Shown piece after piece: positions 16,076 through 25,129 of a DNA stretch of 64,000 nucleotides. The position numbers and the translations under genes were made by a program. Below the pieces are notes generated by a model that was not told the DNA's origin, did not search any database, and was given only the letters and a program-made list of their open reading frames with translations. Origin of the DNA: Prescottella equi (lineage in GTDB: Bacteria; Actinomycetota; Actinomycetes; Mycobacteriales; Mycobacteriaceae); assembly GCF_020171745.1 (NCBI RefSeq), contig NZ_JAIVAH010000028.1, forward strand, positions 62,001-126,000, given 5' to 3'. How positions within the stretch are numbered: the first letter of the stretch is position 1; every line of letters starts with the position of its first letter.

Positions 16076-17068
16076 TCACGACTCCTTCACCGGACGCCAC
16101 GCGTACAGCGTCCAGGGCTCGTTACCGGTCTCGTCATCCCCAGGGAAGTCCAGGAACTGGGCCTGCACCGGCATGCCGACCGCGACCTCGGACGGGTCGA
16201 CATCGCGCAACTCGCCGAGCATGCGCACGCCCTCTTCGAGTTCGACGAGCGCCACCACGAACGGCAGCGAACGGCCCGGCACCTTGGGGGCGTGGTGGAC
16301 GACGAAACTGAACACCGTGCCGCGGCCGGACGCCACGACGTAGTCGGTGGTCTCGGTCTTGTCCTTCCACAGCGCCGGCACCGGCGGGTGCTGCAGCGAG
16401 CCGTCCGGCCGCTGCTGGATCCGCAGCTCGTGCGCGGCCACACCGTCCCAGAAGAACTGGGTGTCGCGAGACGGCGTCGGCCGCATCATCCGTGTCGGAT
16501 CGAGATCCTCCGGGACCGAGCCTGTTTCGGCGGCGGGCGCGACCTTCGCAGGCGGCATGAACTTGAGGATCCGGAACATCATCTCGGCGACGATCTCGTC
16601 GCCGACCTTCCAGAAGTTGCGGGTCGTGAAGAACCAGCCCTCACCGAGTCCGGTCTTCTTGGGGCCGACGACCTCCTCGAGCGTCGACTCGATCGTCACC
16701 TCCTCGCCGGGCCGCAGGTAGCGGTGGTAGATCTGGTCGCAGTTGGTGGCGACCACCGACGTGTAACCGGCGTCGTCGAGGATCTGGGTCATCCGGCCCA
16801 GCGGATCGTCCTCCTCGCGGACCGCACCGAGACCGCGCATGGTCCACACCTGCGCCATCGCGGGCGGCGCGACGATACCGCCGTGGCCCGCCGCGACAGC
16901 GGCATCGTCGTCAACGTAGATCGGGTTCTCGTCACCGATAGCCTCGAGCCAGTTGCGGATCATCGGCATGTTGATCGGGTCGCGGCCGGCGCGGGCCTTG
17001 CTCGCCCCACCAGCCTTGATCTGCTCCGCGCCCGCGAGAATCTGCGCGGTCGTATCTTTTTCGGTCAT
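16076..17068 (-). CDS. chsH2: Enoyl-CoA hydratase/DUF35 protein ChsH2
   Basis: A 330-residue two-domain protein: an N-terminal MaoC-like hot-dog domain (about residues 30-180, with NPIYVDDD and GIVAPPAMAQVW) and a C-terminal DUF35 OB-fold (about 200-330, with FFWDGVAAHELRIQQ). In known DUF35 proteins a four-cysteine zinc finger often precedes the OB-fold; here it appears degenerate, with no CxxC visible. The DUF35 part docks Ltp2. The ATG overlaps the chsE2 stop. Corresponds to Rv3542c. Confidence 0.93.
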   Translation of the reverse strand: MTEKDTTAQILAGAEQIKAGGASKARAGRDPINMPMIRNWLEAIGDENPIYVDDDAAVAAGHGGIVAPPAMAQVWTMRGLGAVREEDDPLGRMTQILDDAGYTSVVATNCDQIYHRYLRPGEEVTIESTLEEVVGPKKTGLGEGWFFTTRNFWKVGDEIVAEMMFRILKFMPPAKVAPAAETGSVPEDLDPTRMMRPTPSRDTQFFWDGVAAHELRIQQRPDGSLQHPPVPALWKDKTETTDYVVASGRGTVFSFVVHHAPKVPGRSLPFVVALVELEEGVRMLGELRDVDPSEVAVGMPVQAQFLDFPGDDETGNEPWTLYAWRPVKES

Positions 17069-18213
17069 CGCGGCACCTTCGGCAGTCCCAGTCCGGCCAC
17101 CGCGATCAGTTCGCGCATGACCTCGTTGACGCCACCACCGAAGGTGATGACGACGTTGCGCTTGACCTGGACGTCGAGCCAGCGCATGAGCGCTGCCGTC
17201 TCGGGATCGCCCGGGTCGCCGTGCGCGCCGACGATCTCGTCCGCGATCCGGCCCACCCGCTGAATGCGTTCGGTCGCAAAGACCTTGGTGGCCGACGCGT
17301 CCGCGATGTCGACGTCACCGGTGGCGGCCGCGACCTGCCAGTTGAGCAGTTCGTTGAGCCGGTAGGTGGCGTGGATCTCGCCGAGGCCGCGACGAACGTC
17401 GTCCAGCCCCAGCAGGTCCCGCTTCGCGGCCCAGTCGTACACCTTCTCGTACAGGCCGGCGACGCGGCCGGCCGGGCCGAGCATGACGCGCTCGTGGTTG
17501 AGCTGCGTGGTGATGAGCCGCCAGCCCTTGTTCTCCTCGCCGACGAGCATGCTCGCCGGCACCCGGACGTCGGTGTAGTACGTGGCGTTGACGTGGTGCG
17601 CGCCGTCGGCGGTGATGATCGGGGTCCACGAGAAGCCCGGATCCTTGGTGTCCACGATCAGGATCGAGATGCCGCGGTGCCGGGACTCGGCGTCGCCGGT
17701 GCGGACCGCGAGCCAGATGTAGTCGGCGTCGTGCCCGCCGGTGGTGAAGATCTTCTGTCCGTTGATCACATACTCGTCGCCGTCGCGAACGGCGGTGGTG
17801 CGAAGCGCCGCCAGATCGGTGCCGGCGTCGGGCTCGGAGTAGCCGATTGCGAAGTGCACCTCGCCGGCGAGGATCGCGGGCAGGAACTTGCGCTTCTGCT
17901 CCTCGGTTCCGTACGTCTGCAGCGTCGGGCCGACGGTCTGCAGCGTCACCGACGGCAGCGGAACATCCGCGCGCACAGCCTCGTTGACGAAGATCTGCTG
18001 CTCGATCTCGCCGAAGCCGCGGCCGCCGAACTCGACCGGCCAGCCGACGCCGAGCCAGCCGTCCTTACCCATCCGGCGGATGACCTCGCGGTAGGTGGGG
18101 CCGTGCCGCTCGGTGAGCATGATCTCGGCCTCGGCCGGCGAGATCAGCCCGGAGAAGTAGCGGCGCAGTTCCGCCTGCAGCTCACGCTGCTCGGGTGTCA
18201 GATCGATGAACAC
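17065..18213 (-). CDS. chsE2: Acyl-CoA dehydrogenase subunit ChsE2 (FadE29)
   Basis: A 382-residue acyl-CoA dehydrogenase with family signatures GYSEPDAGTDLAALRT, INGQKIFTTGGHDADY and a C-terminal FGGGVNEVMRELIA. In the M. tuberculosis homologue (Rv3543c) it forms an alpha2beta2 heterotetramer with ChsE1, which desaturates the C3 side chain of 3-oxo-4-pregnene-20-carboxyl-CoA. The GTG at 18213 overlaps the end of chsE1 by 16 bases, consistent with coupled synthesis of a two-subunit enzyme. Confidence 0.93.
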   Translation of the reverse strand: MFIDLTPEQRELQAELRRYFSGLISPAEAEIMLTERHGPTYREVIRRMGKDGWLGVGWPVEFGGRGFGEIEQQIFVNEAVRADVPLPSVTLQTVGPTLQTYGTEEQKRKFLPAILAGEVHFAIGYSEPDAGTDLAALRTTAVRDGDEYVINGQKIFTTGGHDADYIWLAVRTGDAESRHRGISILIVDTKDPGFSWTPIITADGAHHVNATYYTDVRVPASMLVGEENKGWRLITTQLNHERVMLGPAGRVAGLYEKVYDWAAKRDLLGLDDVRRGLGEIHATYRLNELLNWQVAAATGDVDIADASATKVFATERIQRVGRIADEIVGAHGDPGDPETAALMRWLDVQVKRNVVITFGGGVNEVMRELIAVAGLGLPKVPR

Positions 18214-19271
18214 CGGGCCCCCACGAGGTCGAGTCGGTACGAGGCGCCGCCGACGAGGCGCGCCAGGTCTTTGGCAATGGAGAAGTAGCGGTGCATCGGG
18301 TACGTGACGTCCACGCCGATGCCACCGTGCAGGTGGTGCAGCGTGCGCATCGCCGCCGGGATCTCGGTCGCGATCCAGTACGCCAGCACGTCGAGATCGT
18401 CTGCGGCGTCGAGACCTTCGGTCACCCGCCACGCGGACGCGAGCGCCGAGACGTGCAGCGTCCGCGACGTGACGTAGACGTCGGCGATCTGCTGCGCAAC
18501 GGCCTGGAACGCCGCGAGCGGCTTGCCGAACTGTTCACGCGTGGTGAGGTGGTCGGCGGCAAGGGCGGTGGCGCCCGCCAGCAGACCGTCGGCGTACGCA
18601 CCGATGCTCGCGAGCGCGATCCGGTACAGCGTCGCGACGCCGTCGAGGCCGCCACCGAGGACGTCGCCGGCGGGGACGCGGACCGCGTCCAACTGGACCG
18701 AGAATTCCGGTGCCCCCGACGAAGTCGCGCTCTTGGTGAGCGTGACGCCCGGCGCGTCCGGCGCCACGAGCACCACGCCGGCGTCGGTCGGCACCAGGAT
18801 GCGGTACGCGATGTCCGCGAACGGCACCGCGACCTTGCGGCCGGTCACGACGACGTCGGAGCCCTCCGCGACCGCGGTGGTCGACGGCAGCGCCGGGAAC
18901 GCCGATCCCTGCTCCGCGAGGGCCGCGGTGAGCACCCGTCCGCCGGCGATGCCGTCGAGCAGCGCGTCCTGCTGCTCGACCGAGCCGAGCGCGAGCACCG
19001 GGAGCACGCCGAAGCCGAGCGTCGCGAGCGCCGGGACCGGCGCGGCACCGCGTCCGACCTCGGTGAGCATGGTCGCGACCTCGAGCACGCCGAGTCCGTC
19101 GCCGCCGAGCCGCTCGGGCACCGCGAGCGAGAGCAGGTCCGCCTTCGCGAGTGCCTGCCACAACTCGGGGCTGAAGCCGCCGGTGTCGGCGGGATCGGTG
19201 TGCTCGCGGGCCAGCAGGCCCACGACGATCTCCGCCACCGTTTCTTGAGTCTGATCCAGAGAGAAGTCCAC
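18198..19271 (-). CDS. chsE1: Acyl-CoA dehydrogenase subunit ChsE1 (FadE28)
   Basis: A 357-residue partner acyl-CoA dehydrogenase, shorter and less conserved in the central region than ChsE2, as expected for the non-catalytic chain of the heterotetramer (homologue Rv3544c). The C-terminal HLHGGIGVDVTYPMHRYF is the usual family end. It is the first gene of the five-gene operon; a near-consensus KstR box lies 23 bases before its GTG. In M. tuberculosis cyp125 and fadA5 precede this gene; here they do not, and a gap with a terminator from fadE34 is found instead. Confidence 0.92.
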   Translation of the reverse strand: MDFSLDQTQETVAEIVVGLLAREHTDPADTGGFSPELWQALAKADLLSLAVPERLGGDGLGVLEVATMLTEVGRGAAPVPALATLGFGVLPVLALGSVEQQDALLDGIAGGRVLTAALAEQGSAFPALPSTTAVAEGSDVVVTGRKVAVPFADIAYRILVPTDAGVVLVAPDAPGVTLTKSATSSGAPEFSVQLDAVRVPAGDVLGGGLDGVATLYRIALASIGAYADGLLAGATALAADHLTTREQFGKPLAAFQAVAQQIADVYVTSRTLHVSALASAWRVTEGLDAADDLDVLAYWIATEIPAAMRTLHHLHGGIGVDVTYPMHRYFSIAKDLARLVGGASYRLDLVGARCSSI

Positions 19272-19293
19272 GTTGCCGATCCCGCCTGTGTTT

Positions 19294-19307
19294 TAGAACG
19301 TGTTCCT
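19294..19307 (-). promoter_or_regulatory. KstR operator upstream of chsE1
   Basis: TAGAACGTGTTCCT matches the KstR consensus TnnAACnnGTTnnA at all positions but the last. It lies between the chsE1 start and its presumed promoter, so KstR should block transcription until a sterol-CoA ligand binds. Confidence 0.8.
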
Positions 19308-19532
19308 GTTCTATCACCTGCAGGATAACGATGAAAGTCCCGCAAGATCGAGAACATGTTCACCTACCTAACCGTGCTGCGGTCAACTACCTTCGCGGCG
19401 CGCACCCGAGAAGTCCGCCGCGCCGGGCTGGAGCCGCCCCCGACAGCACTGGTTCGGAGCCGCTGCCGCATCGGGACGGGCCGATGTGACCGAGACGACA
19501 GGAACACGAACGCGCGCGTCCAGCCGATACGA
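19308..19532. other. Gap between chsE1 and fadE34
   Basis: No gene is supported. It holds the chsE1 promoter region and a second AACATGTT core (19353-19360) that resembles a KstR half-consensus without the outer T/A. The rest is featureless GC-rich sequence. Confidence 0.5.
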
Positions 19533-19566
19533 GAACACCCGCCCGGAACGATCCGGGCGGGTGTTC
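19533..19566 (-). terminator. Terminator after fadE34
   Basis: Two perfect 15-base arms (19533-19547 and 19552-19566) enclose a 4-base loop, 18 bases beyond the fadE34 stop. Confidence 0.88.
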
Positions 19567-19583
19567 GAAATCTCAGCCTTCCG

Positions 19584-21764
19584 TCAGCCGCGCGGCAACC
19601 CCAGGAGCTGCTCGGCGGCGACGGTGAGCAGGATCTGCGTCGTGCCGCCCGCGATGGACAGGCAACGGGTGTTGAGGAATTCGCGCGTGAGCGGACCCTC
19701 GACCCAGCCGGCCTCCCCCGCGAGTTCGACGGCGAACTCCGCGACGCCCTGACGGTTCCGGACGCCGACGAGCTTGCGCACGCTCGACGCCGGACCGGGG
19801 TCCTGGCCGTCGAGCTGACGCAGCGTCGTGCGGAGCTCGAGCAGCGATCCGCCGAGCGCCTCGGAGATCAATGCGCCCAGGTGGTCGGCGGTGACCGCGT
19901 CGGGCTCGCCCGCCAGCTCGAGCAGTTCCTCGACGGCCTTGCCGAGCGACGACCCGCCGCTCATCGCGACGCGCTCGTTCGCGAGCGTCGTACGGGCGAG
20001 CTTCCAGCCGCCGTCGACCTCTCCGACGACGCACTCGTCCGGGATGAACACGTCGTCGAGGAACACCTCGTTGAACAGCGCGTCGCCGGTGATCTCTCGC
20101 AGCGGCGAGATCCGGATGCCCGGGGTGCGCATGTCGAGCAGGAAGTACGTGATGCCCTTGTGCTTCGGCGCGTCCTTGTCGGTGCGGGCCAGGCAGATGC
20201 CCCAGTCCGCCTCGCGGGCGAGCGACGTCCAGACCTTCTGCCCGTTGAGCTTCCAGCCGCCGTCGACCTTCTCCGCGACGGTCCGCAGCGACGCCAGGTC
20301 CGAACCCGCACCGGGCTCGGAGAACAGCTGGCACCACGTGATCTCGCCGCGCAGCGTCGGCAGCGCGAACCGCTCGATCTGCTCGGGGCGGCCGTGCTCG
20401 AGGACGGTGGGGACGGCCCACCAGCCGATGACGAGATCCGGGCGCTCGACGCCGGCCGCCGCCATCTCCTCGGCGATGAGGATCTGTTCGGCGGCGCTCG
20501 CACCGCGGCCGTAGGGGCGCGGCCAGTGCGGCGCGGCGTACCCCGACTCGGCGACCGCGACGCGACGCTCGGCCTCCGGCACCGCGGCGAGCGCGGCGAC
20601 CTCGTCGCGGATCGCGGTCCGCTCCGATTCGAGTTCGGACAGGTCGATCGTCAGGTGCCGGCGAGCACCCGCGCGGGTCAGCTCCGTCACCCGGGCGCGC
20701 CAGACGTTGCTGCCGCCCAGGAACTGCTTGTTCGAGACCGCGCGACGCAGGTAGAAGTGCGCGTCGTGCTCCCACGTGAAGCCGATGCCGCCGAGGACCT
20801 GGATGCAGTCCTTGGCGTTCTGGACGGCCGCGTCCAGCGCGACGGCCGCGGCGACGGCCGCGGCGATCGGCAGCTCGGAGGTGCCGGCATGACCGGTGTC
20901 GGGGTCAGGGAGCGCATCCTCGGCCGCGACGGCCGCGTCCCACGCGACGGCGCGCGTCTGTTCGACGCGGCACAGCATCTCGGCGCACAGGTGCTTGATC
21001 GCCTGGAACGAGCCGATCGGCTTGCCGAACTGCTCGCGGATCTTGGCGTACTCGACCGCGGTCCGCAGGCTCCAGCCCGCCACACCGGCCGCCTCCGCGG
21101 CGACGAGCGTGGCGGCCAGGTCGCGCACCAGCTCCGGCGCGACGCCGGTGACGATCCGATCCGACGCCACCGCGACGCCGTCGAAGCGGACTCGGGCGAC
21201 GCCTCGGCTCTTGTCGAGGATGTCGAGCGATTCGACCGTCAGGCCCGCCGCCGCACCGTCCACGAGGCACCACACGACATCGGAACCGGAGCGGGCGGGC
21301 ACCAGCACCGCGACGCCGGGCTCACCGCCGAGCGCGTTGCCCGCGTCGCCGGAGAGGACAAGCCCCCCGTCCGCGTCGCTGGTCACGTCCAGCGCCGGGA
21401 CGTCGAGCACCACCGACACCGGCAGTTCGCCCTCCGCGATCTGCCCGGCCCACGCCTTCGCGGCGGCACCGTCGCAGCGCCCGAGCACGAGGCCCGCGAG
21501 CGCCGTCGGTAGAACAGGACCGCCGACGAGTTCGACGGCCGACTGTTCCAACATCGCGGCCAGGTCCACGACCTGTCCGCCGACCCCGCCGACCGACTCC
21601 GGAACACCCACCGCGAACAGCCCCAGCTGCGCCACCGACGGCCATGTCTGGCGCCAGAAGTCCGCAGGTCCCTCGCGTAAAATGGCAATAGGGGCCGCGG
21701 AGCGCGCCCACGCCTGAATCGACTCCTGGACGGCCTTCTGCTCGTCACTCGTGGCGATTGTCAC
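19584..21764 (-). CDS. fadE34: Double acyl-CoA dehydrogenase FadE34 (ChsE3)
   Basis: A 726-residue polypeptide made of two fused acyl-CoA dehydrogenase halves. The first half (about 1-350) ends with KDCIQVLGGIGFTWEHDAHF. The second half (about 365-726) has WPRPYGRGAS, the substrate/flavin signature FSEPGAGSDLASLRT, LNGQKVWTS and a terminal SIAGGTTQILL. This fused, heterotetramer-mimicking architecture and the position divergent to kstR match Rv3573c, which dehydrogenates 5-carbon steroid side chains. The GTG start at 21764 lies 37 bases from the KstR palindrome. Confidence 0.92.
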   Translation of the reverse strand: MTIATSDEQKAVQESIQAWARSAAPIAILREGPADFWRQTWPSVAQLGLFAVGVPESVGGVGGQVVDLAAMLEQSAVELVGGPVLPTALAGLVLGRCDGAAAKAWAGQIAEGELPVSVVLDVPALDVTSDADGGLVLSGDAGNALGGEPGVAVLVPARSGSDVVWCLVDGAAAGLTVESLDILDKSRGVARVRFDGVAVASDRIVTGVAPELVRDLAATLVAAEAAGVAGWSLRTAVEYAKIREQFGKPIGSFQAIKHLCAEMLCRVEQTRAVAWDAAVAAEDALPDPDTGHAGTSELPIAAAVAAAVALDAAVQNAKDCIQVLGGIGFTWEHDAHFYLRRAVSNKQFLGGSNVWRARVTELTRAGARRHLTIDLSELESERTAIRDEVAALAAVPEAERRVAVAESGYAAPHWPRPYGRGASAAEQILIAEEMAAAGVERPDLVIGWWAVPTVLEHGRPEQIERFALPTLRGEITWCQLFSEPGAGSDLASLRTVAEKVDGGWKLNGQKVWTSLAREADWGICLARTDKDAPKHKGITYFLLDMRTPGIRISPLREITGDALFNEVFLDDVFIPDECVVGEVDGGWKLARTTLANERVAMSGGSSLGKAVEELLELAGEPDAVTADHLGALISEALGGSLLELRTTLRQLDGQDPGPASSVRKLVGVRNRQGVAEFAVELAGEAGWVEGPLTREFLNTRCLSIAGGTTQILLTVAAEQLLGLPRG

Positions 21765-21800
21765 AACGGCTACCCACCTTTCGTGGATGACATATTCATT

Positions 21801-21814
21801 TAGAACGTGTTCTA
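21801..21814. promoter_or_regulatory. Perfect KstR operator
   Basis: TAGAACGTGTTCTA is a perfect 14-base palindrome equal to the KstR consensus. It sits in the 93-base divergent gap and can repress both fadE34 and kstR (autoregulation). Confidence 0.93.
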
Positions 21815-21857
21815 ATATGCTCGGCCGTCAAGAGTCAAGGCGTGAAGGAAACAGTCG

Positions 21858-22496
21858 ATGACCACCTCATCTCGATCCCGCTCCACCGGGGGTACGGTCT
21901 CGACCCTCAGCGAGGACGATCTCAGCTCGAACGCTCAGCGCGAGCGCCGCAAGAGGATCCTCGACGCGACCCTGACGCTCGCATCCAAGGGCGGCTACGA
22001 GGCCGTGCAGATGCGTGCGGTCGCCGAGCGCGCCGACGTCGCCGTCGGCACCCTCTACCGCTACTTTCCGTCGAAGGTGCACCTGCTGGTGTCGGCCCTC
22101 GCCCGCGAGTTCGAGCGCATCGAGTCCAAGGGCAAGATCCCTCCGGGCCACAGCCCGCTCGAGCGGATGCAGCTCATCCTGGGCCAGATCACCAAGGCCA
22201 TGCAGCGGGACCCCCTCCTCACCGAGGCCATGACCCGCGCCTTCATGTTCGCGGACGCGTCCGCGGCGGCCGAGGTGGACCAGGTCGGCAAGCTCATGGA
22301 CACCCTGTTCGCGCGGGCCATCACCGACGGTGAGCCCACCGAGGACCAGCTCGCGGTCGCCCGCGTCATCAGCGACGTGTGGCTCTCGAACCTGGTGGCG
22401 TGGCTCACCCGTCGCTCCTCGGCCACCGACGTCGCCAAGCGTCTCGAACTGACCGTCGAATTGCTCCTCGGAGACGGGTCGAAGACTCCCTTCTGA
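21858..22496 (+). CDS. kstR: TetR-family sterol-catabolism repressor KstR
   Basis: A 212-residue regulator. The N-terminal helix-turn-helix (about residues 30-75, QRERRKRILDATLTLASKGG to GTLYRYFPSKVHL) and the divergent arrangement with fadE34 identify KstR (Rv3574). In the studied homologues it is released from its boxes by CoA thioesters of 3-oxo-cholestenoate. The window contains one perfect and one near-perfect target site, giving direct support. An in-frame GTG (residue 14) is an alternative start that would trim the low-complexity N-terminus. Confidence 0.95.
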   Translation: MTTSSRSRSTGGTVSTLSEDDLSSNAQRERRKRILDATLTLASKGGYEAVQMRAVAERADVAVGTLYRYFPSKVHLLVSALAREFERIESKGKIPPGHSPLERMQLILGQITKAMQRDPLLTEAMTRAFMFADASAAAEVDQVGKLMDTLFARAITDGEPTEDQLAVARVISDVWLSNLVAWLTRRSSATDVAKRLELTVELLLGDGSKTPF

Positions 22497-22564
22497 CCGG
22501 ATCCGGTGCCCCGTACCCGGAACGCGACGCGCCAGCCCGTCCGCAATCGCTTAGGTTTGAACCT

Positions 22565-25129
22565 GTGAGCGCTCTGGATCTGCCGATCGAACTCCGCCGG
22601 GCCCTGTCCACCGTGGCCCGGACTCCTCGTCTGCTCGTCGCGTCCGACTACGACGGCACCATGGCGCCGATCGTCAACGACCCCGAGAAGGCCTATCCGC
22701 ACGCGGAGTCGGTGCGCGCGCTGCGCGCACTGGCCGGCCTGGCGGCCACCACCGCCGCCGTCATCTCGGGTCGTGCGCTCAAGGACCTGGCCACGCTGTC
22801 CCGGCTGCCCGCCGAGGTGCAGCTGGTGGGCAGCCACGGGTCCGAGTTCGACGTCGGATTCGTGCACGCGATCGACGCCAACGCCCGCAAGCTGCTGAAC
22901 GAGGTCACGTCGGAGCTGTCCCGGATCGCCGACCTGCACCCCGGCGTCACCGTGGAGACCAAGCCGGCCAGTGCCGCCCTGCACGTGCGCAACGCGAGCC
23001 CCGAGGCGGGCGCCAAGGCACTCGCCGCCGTCCACGCGGAGGCCGCGCTGTGGACCGGCGTGCAGGTCACCGAGGGCAAGGCCGTCGTCGAACTCGCGGT
23101 CATCGCGACCGACAAGGGCAACGCCCTCGACATCCTGCGCCACCAGGAGGGCTCCACCGCCGCCGTCTTCTTCGGCGACGACGTCACCGACGAGAAGGCG
23201 TTCGGACGCCTGCAGGGCCCCGATCTCGGCATCAAGGTCGGTGAGGGCGACACCCTCGCCGAGTACCGGGTCGACTCCACCGAGGACGTCGCGGCCGCGC
23301 TGGCATTCCTGCTCGAGGAGCGGCGCACCTGGCTCTCCGGCGCCGACGCGCCGCCCATCGAGCGGCTGACGATGCTCGCGAGCCCGCGCTCGGTCGCCCT
23401 GATCACCCCCGACGCGAACATGACGTGGCTGTGCCATCCCGAACCGGACTCGGCCGCGGTGTTCGCGCACCTGCTCGGCGGCACCGAGGCCGGCCACTTC
23501 AGCGTGGGCCCGCAGCGCGAGGCGCTGCCGCTGAGTCAGCAGTACCTCGACGGCACCATGACGGTGCAGACCCGGTGGGCCAGCCTCACGGTCACCGACT
23601 ACCTGCCGCACGACGTCCAGCCGAGCCGCACCGACCTCACCCGCGTCATCACGGGCCGCGCGAAGGCGGTCGTCAGCTTCGCGCCGCGACCTGAGTTCGG
23701 TCAGGTCACGGTGCAGCTGGAGCCGGACACCGACGGTCTCCGGGTCTCCGGTACGAGCGAGCCGATGGTGCTGCGCTCCCCCGGTGTGCGCTGGGACATC
23801 ACCACCGACGGCACCCAGCAGACCGCGCACGCGGTCGTCGACCCCTCTCAGGGTCCGATCGTTCTCGAACTTCGTTGCGGCACCGAGGATCTGGGCCCCT
23901 CATTGCTGTCGGAGCCGGAGCGCCGGGAGATCGCCGAATCGTACTGGCGGGACTGGGCGAACACGCTCGACCTGCCGCCGCTCAAGCCGGACCTGATGAA
24001 GCGGTCGGCCCTCACGCTGCGCGGCCTGGTGCACGCCCCGAGCGGATCGATCCTCGCGGCGGCCACGACGTCGCTGCCCGAAGAGATCGGCGGCGTCCGC
24101 AACTGGGACTACCGCTACTGCTGGCTGCGCGACGCGGCACTGACCGCGTCCGCGCTGGTGAGCCTCGGCTCCCTCGGGGAGGCCGAGAACTACCTCGAGT
24201 GGGTACACCGCGTGCTCGAGACGTTGCACGGCCCGGAGCGGTTGCATCCGCTGTACACGCTGTACGGCACCGGCCTGCCGCCCGAGGCGGTGATCGACTC
24301 GCTGCCCGGGTACGCGGGATCGCGTCCCGTGCGCGTCGGCAACGCCGCGAACCAGCAGGTCCAACTGGACGTGTTCGGTCCCATCGTCGACCTGATCTCG
24401 AATCTGGCCCTGGCCCGCCAGAAGAAGGGCATCACCGGCTCGGACGCACTCACCGACCGCGACTGGGAACTCGTGTCCGCGATGGTCGAGGCGGTCGAGC
24501 GGCGTTGGAGCGAACCGGATCACGGCATCTGGGAGATCCGTGACAACCCGCGGCACCACGTGTACTCGAAGGTGATGGGCTGGCTCACCGTCGACCGCGC
24601 CCTCACGCTGGCCGAGAGCTTCGGCCGCCAGGCGGGCGATACGTGGACGGCGCTGCGCGACGAGATCTCCGAGGAGGTGACCGAGAAGGGGTGGAACGCG
24701 GACGTCGAGTCGTACACCGCCGCCTACGACGGCACCGACCTCGATGCCGCGACGCTGCACATCGGGCTGTCCGGGCTGATCGATCCGAAGGACGAGCGGT
24801 TCGCCGCCACGGTGGTCGCGACGGAGGCCGAACTGCGCAGCGGTTCCACCGTGTACCGGTACCACCACGACGACGGCCTGCCGGGCACCGAGGGTGGTTT
24901 CCACCTGTGTGCGGCGTGGCTGGTGGAGGCGTACCTGCTGATCGGCCAGCGGTCCGACGCCGAAGCGTTGTTCAAGCAGCTCGTGAACGCGGCGGGCCCG
25001 ACCGGCCTACTGGCCGAGGAGTACGACCCGGTCGCGGAGCGTTCGTTGGGCAATCACCCCCAGGCGTACAGCCACCTCGGTCTGCTGCGCTGCGCGCAGC
25101 TGCTGAGCGGGGACGCGCCGATCCGCTAG
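22565..25129 (+). CDS. Trehalose-phosphatase / GH15 glycosidase fusion
   Basis: An 854-residue two-domain protein. Residues 1-260 are a HAD-type trehalose-6-phosphate phosphatase: nucleophile motif D28-Y-D-G-T, VISGR motif II, and FFGDDVTDEKAF for the Mg2+-binding end. Residues about 270-854 are a GH15 (glucoamylase/trehalase) module with TTSLPEEIGGVRNWDYRYCWLRD and the later GLLAEEYDP, which should hold a catalytic Glu. The GTG at 22565 places the phosphatase at the N-terminus; the frame extends further upstream without an RBS. The pairing would take trehalose-6-phosphate to trehalose and on to glucose. Its stop overlaps the LacI gene's stop by two bases. Confidence 0.85.
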   Translation: MSALDLPIELRRALSTVARTPRLLVASDYDGTMAPIVNDPEKAYPHAESVRALRALAGLAATTAAVISGRALKDLATLSRLPAEVQLVGSHGSEFDVGFVHAIDANARKLLNEVTSELSRIADLHPGVTVETKPASAALHVRNASPEAGAKALAAVHAEAALWTGVQVTEGKAVVELAVIATDKGNALDILRHQEGSTAAVFFGDDVTDEKAFGRLQGPDLGIKVGEGDTLAEYRVDSTEDVAAALAFLLEERRTWLSGADAPPIERLTMLASPRSVALITPDANMTWLCHPEPDSAAVFAHLLGGTEAGHFSVGPQREALPLSQQYLDGTMTVQTRWASLTVTDYLPHDVQPSRTDLTRVITGRAKAVVSFAPRPEFGQVTVQLEPDTDGLRVSGTSEPMVLRSPGVRWDITTDGTQQTAHAVVDPSQGPIVLELRCGTEDLGPSLLSEPERREIAESYWRDWANTLDLPPLKPDLMKRSALTLRGLVHAPSGSILAAATTSLPEEIGGVRNWDYRYCWLRDAALTASALVSLGSLGEAENYLEWVHRVLETLHGPERLHPLYTLYGTGLPPEAVIDSLPGYAGSRPVRVGNAANQQVQLDVFGPIVDLISNLALARQKKGITGSDALTDRDWELVSAMVEAVERRWSEPDHGIWEIRDNPRHHVYSKVMGWLTVDRALTLAESFGRQAGDTWTALRDEISEEVTEKGWNADVESYTAAYDGTDLDAATLHIGLSGLIDPKDERFAATVVATEAELRSGSTVYRYHHDDGLPGTEGGFHLCAAWLVEAYLLIGQRSDAEALFKQLVNAAGPTGLLAEEYDPVAERSLGNHPQAYSHLGLLRCAQLLSGDAPIR

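Noticed and set aside
14780-17263. An 827-codon open frame antisense to the igr operon
   Set aside because: Shadow of chsH1-chsH2-ltp2 coding DNA; composition is His/Arg/Asp-rich and not protein-like.
19356-19532. A short gene between chsE1 and fadE34
   Set aside because: The open frames there are Arg-rich, have no RBS, and run into the fadE34 antisense strand.
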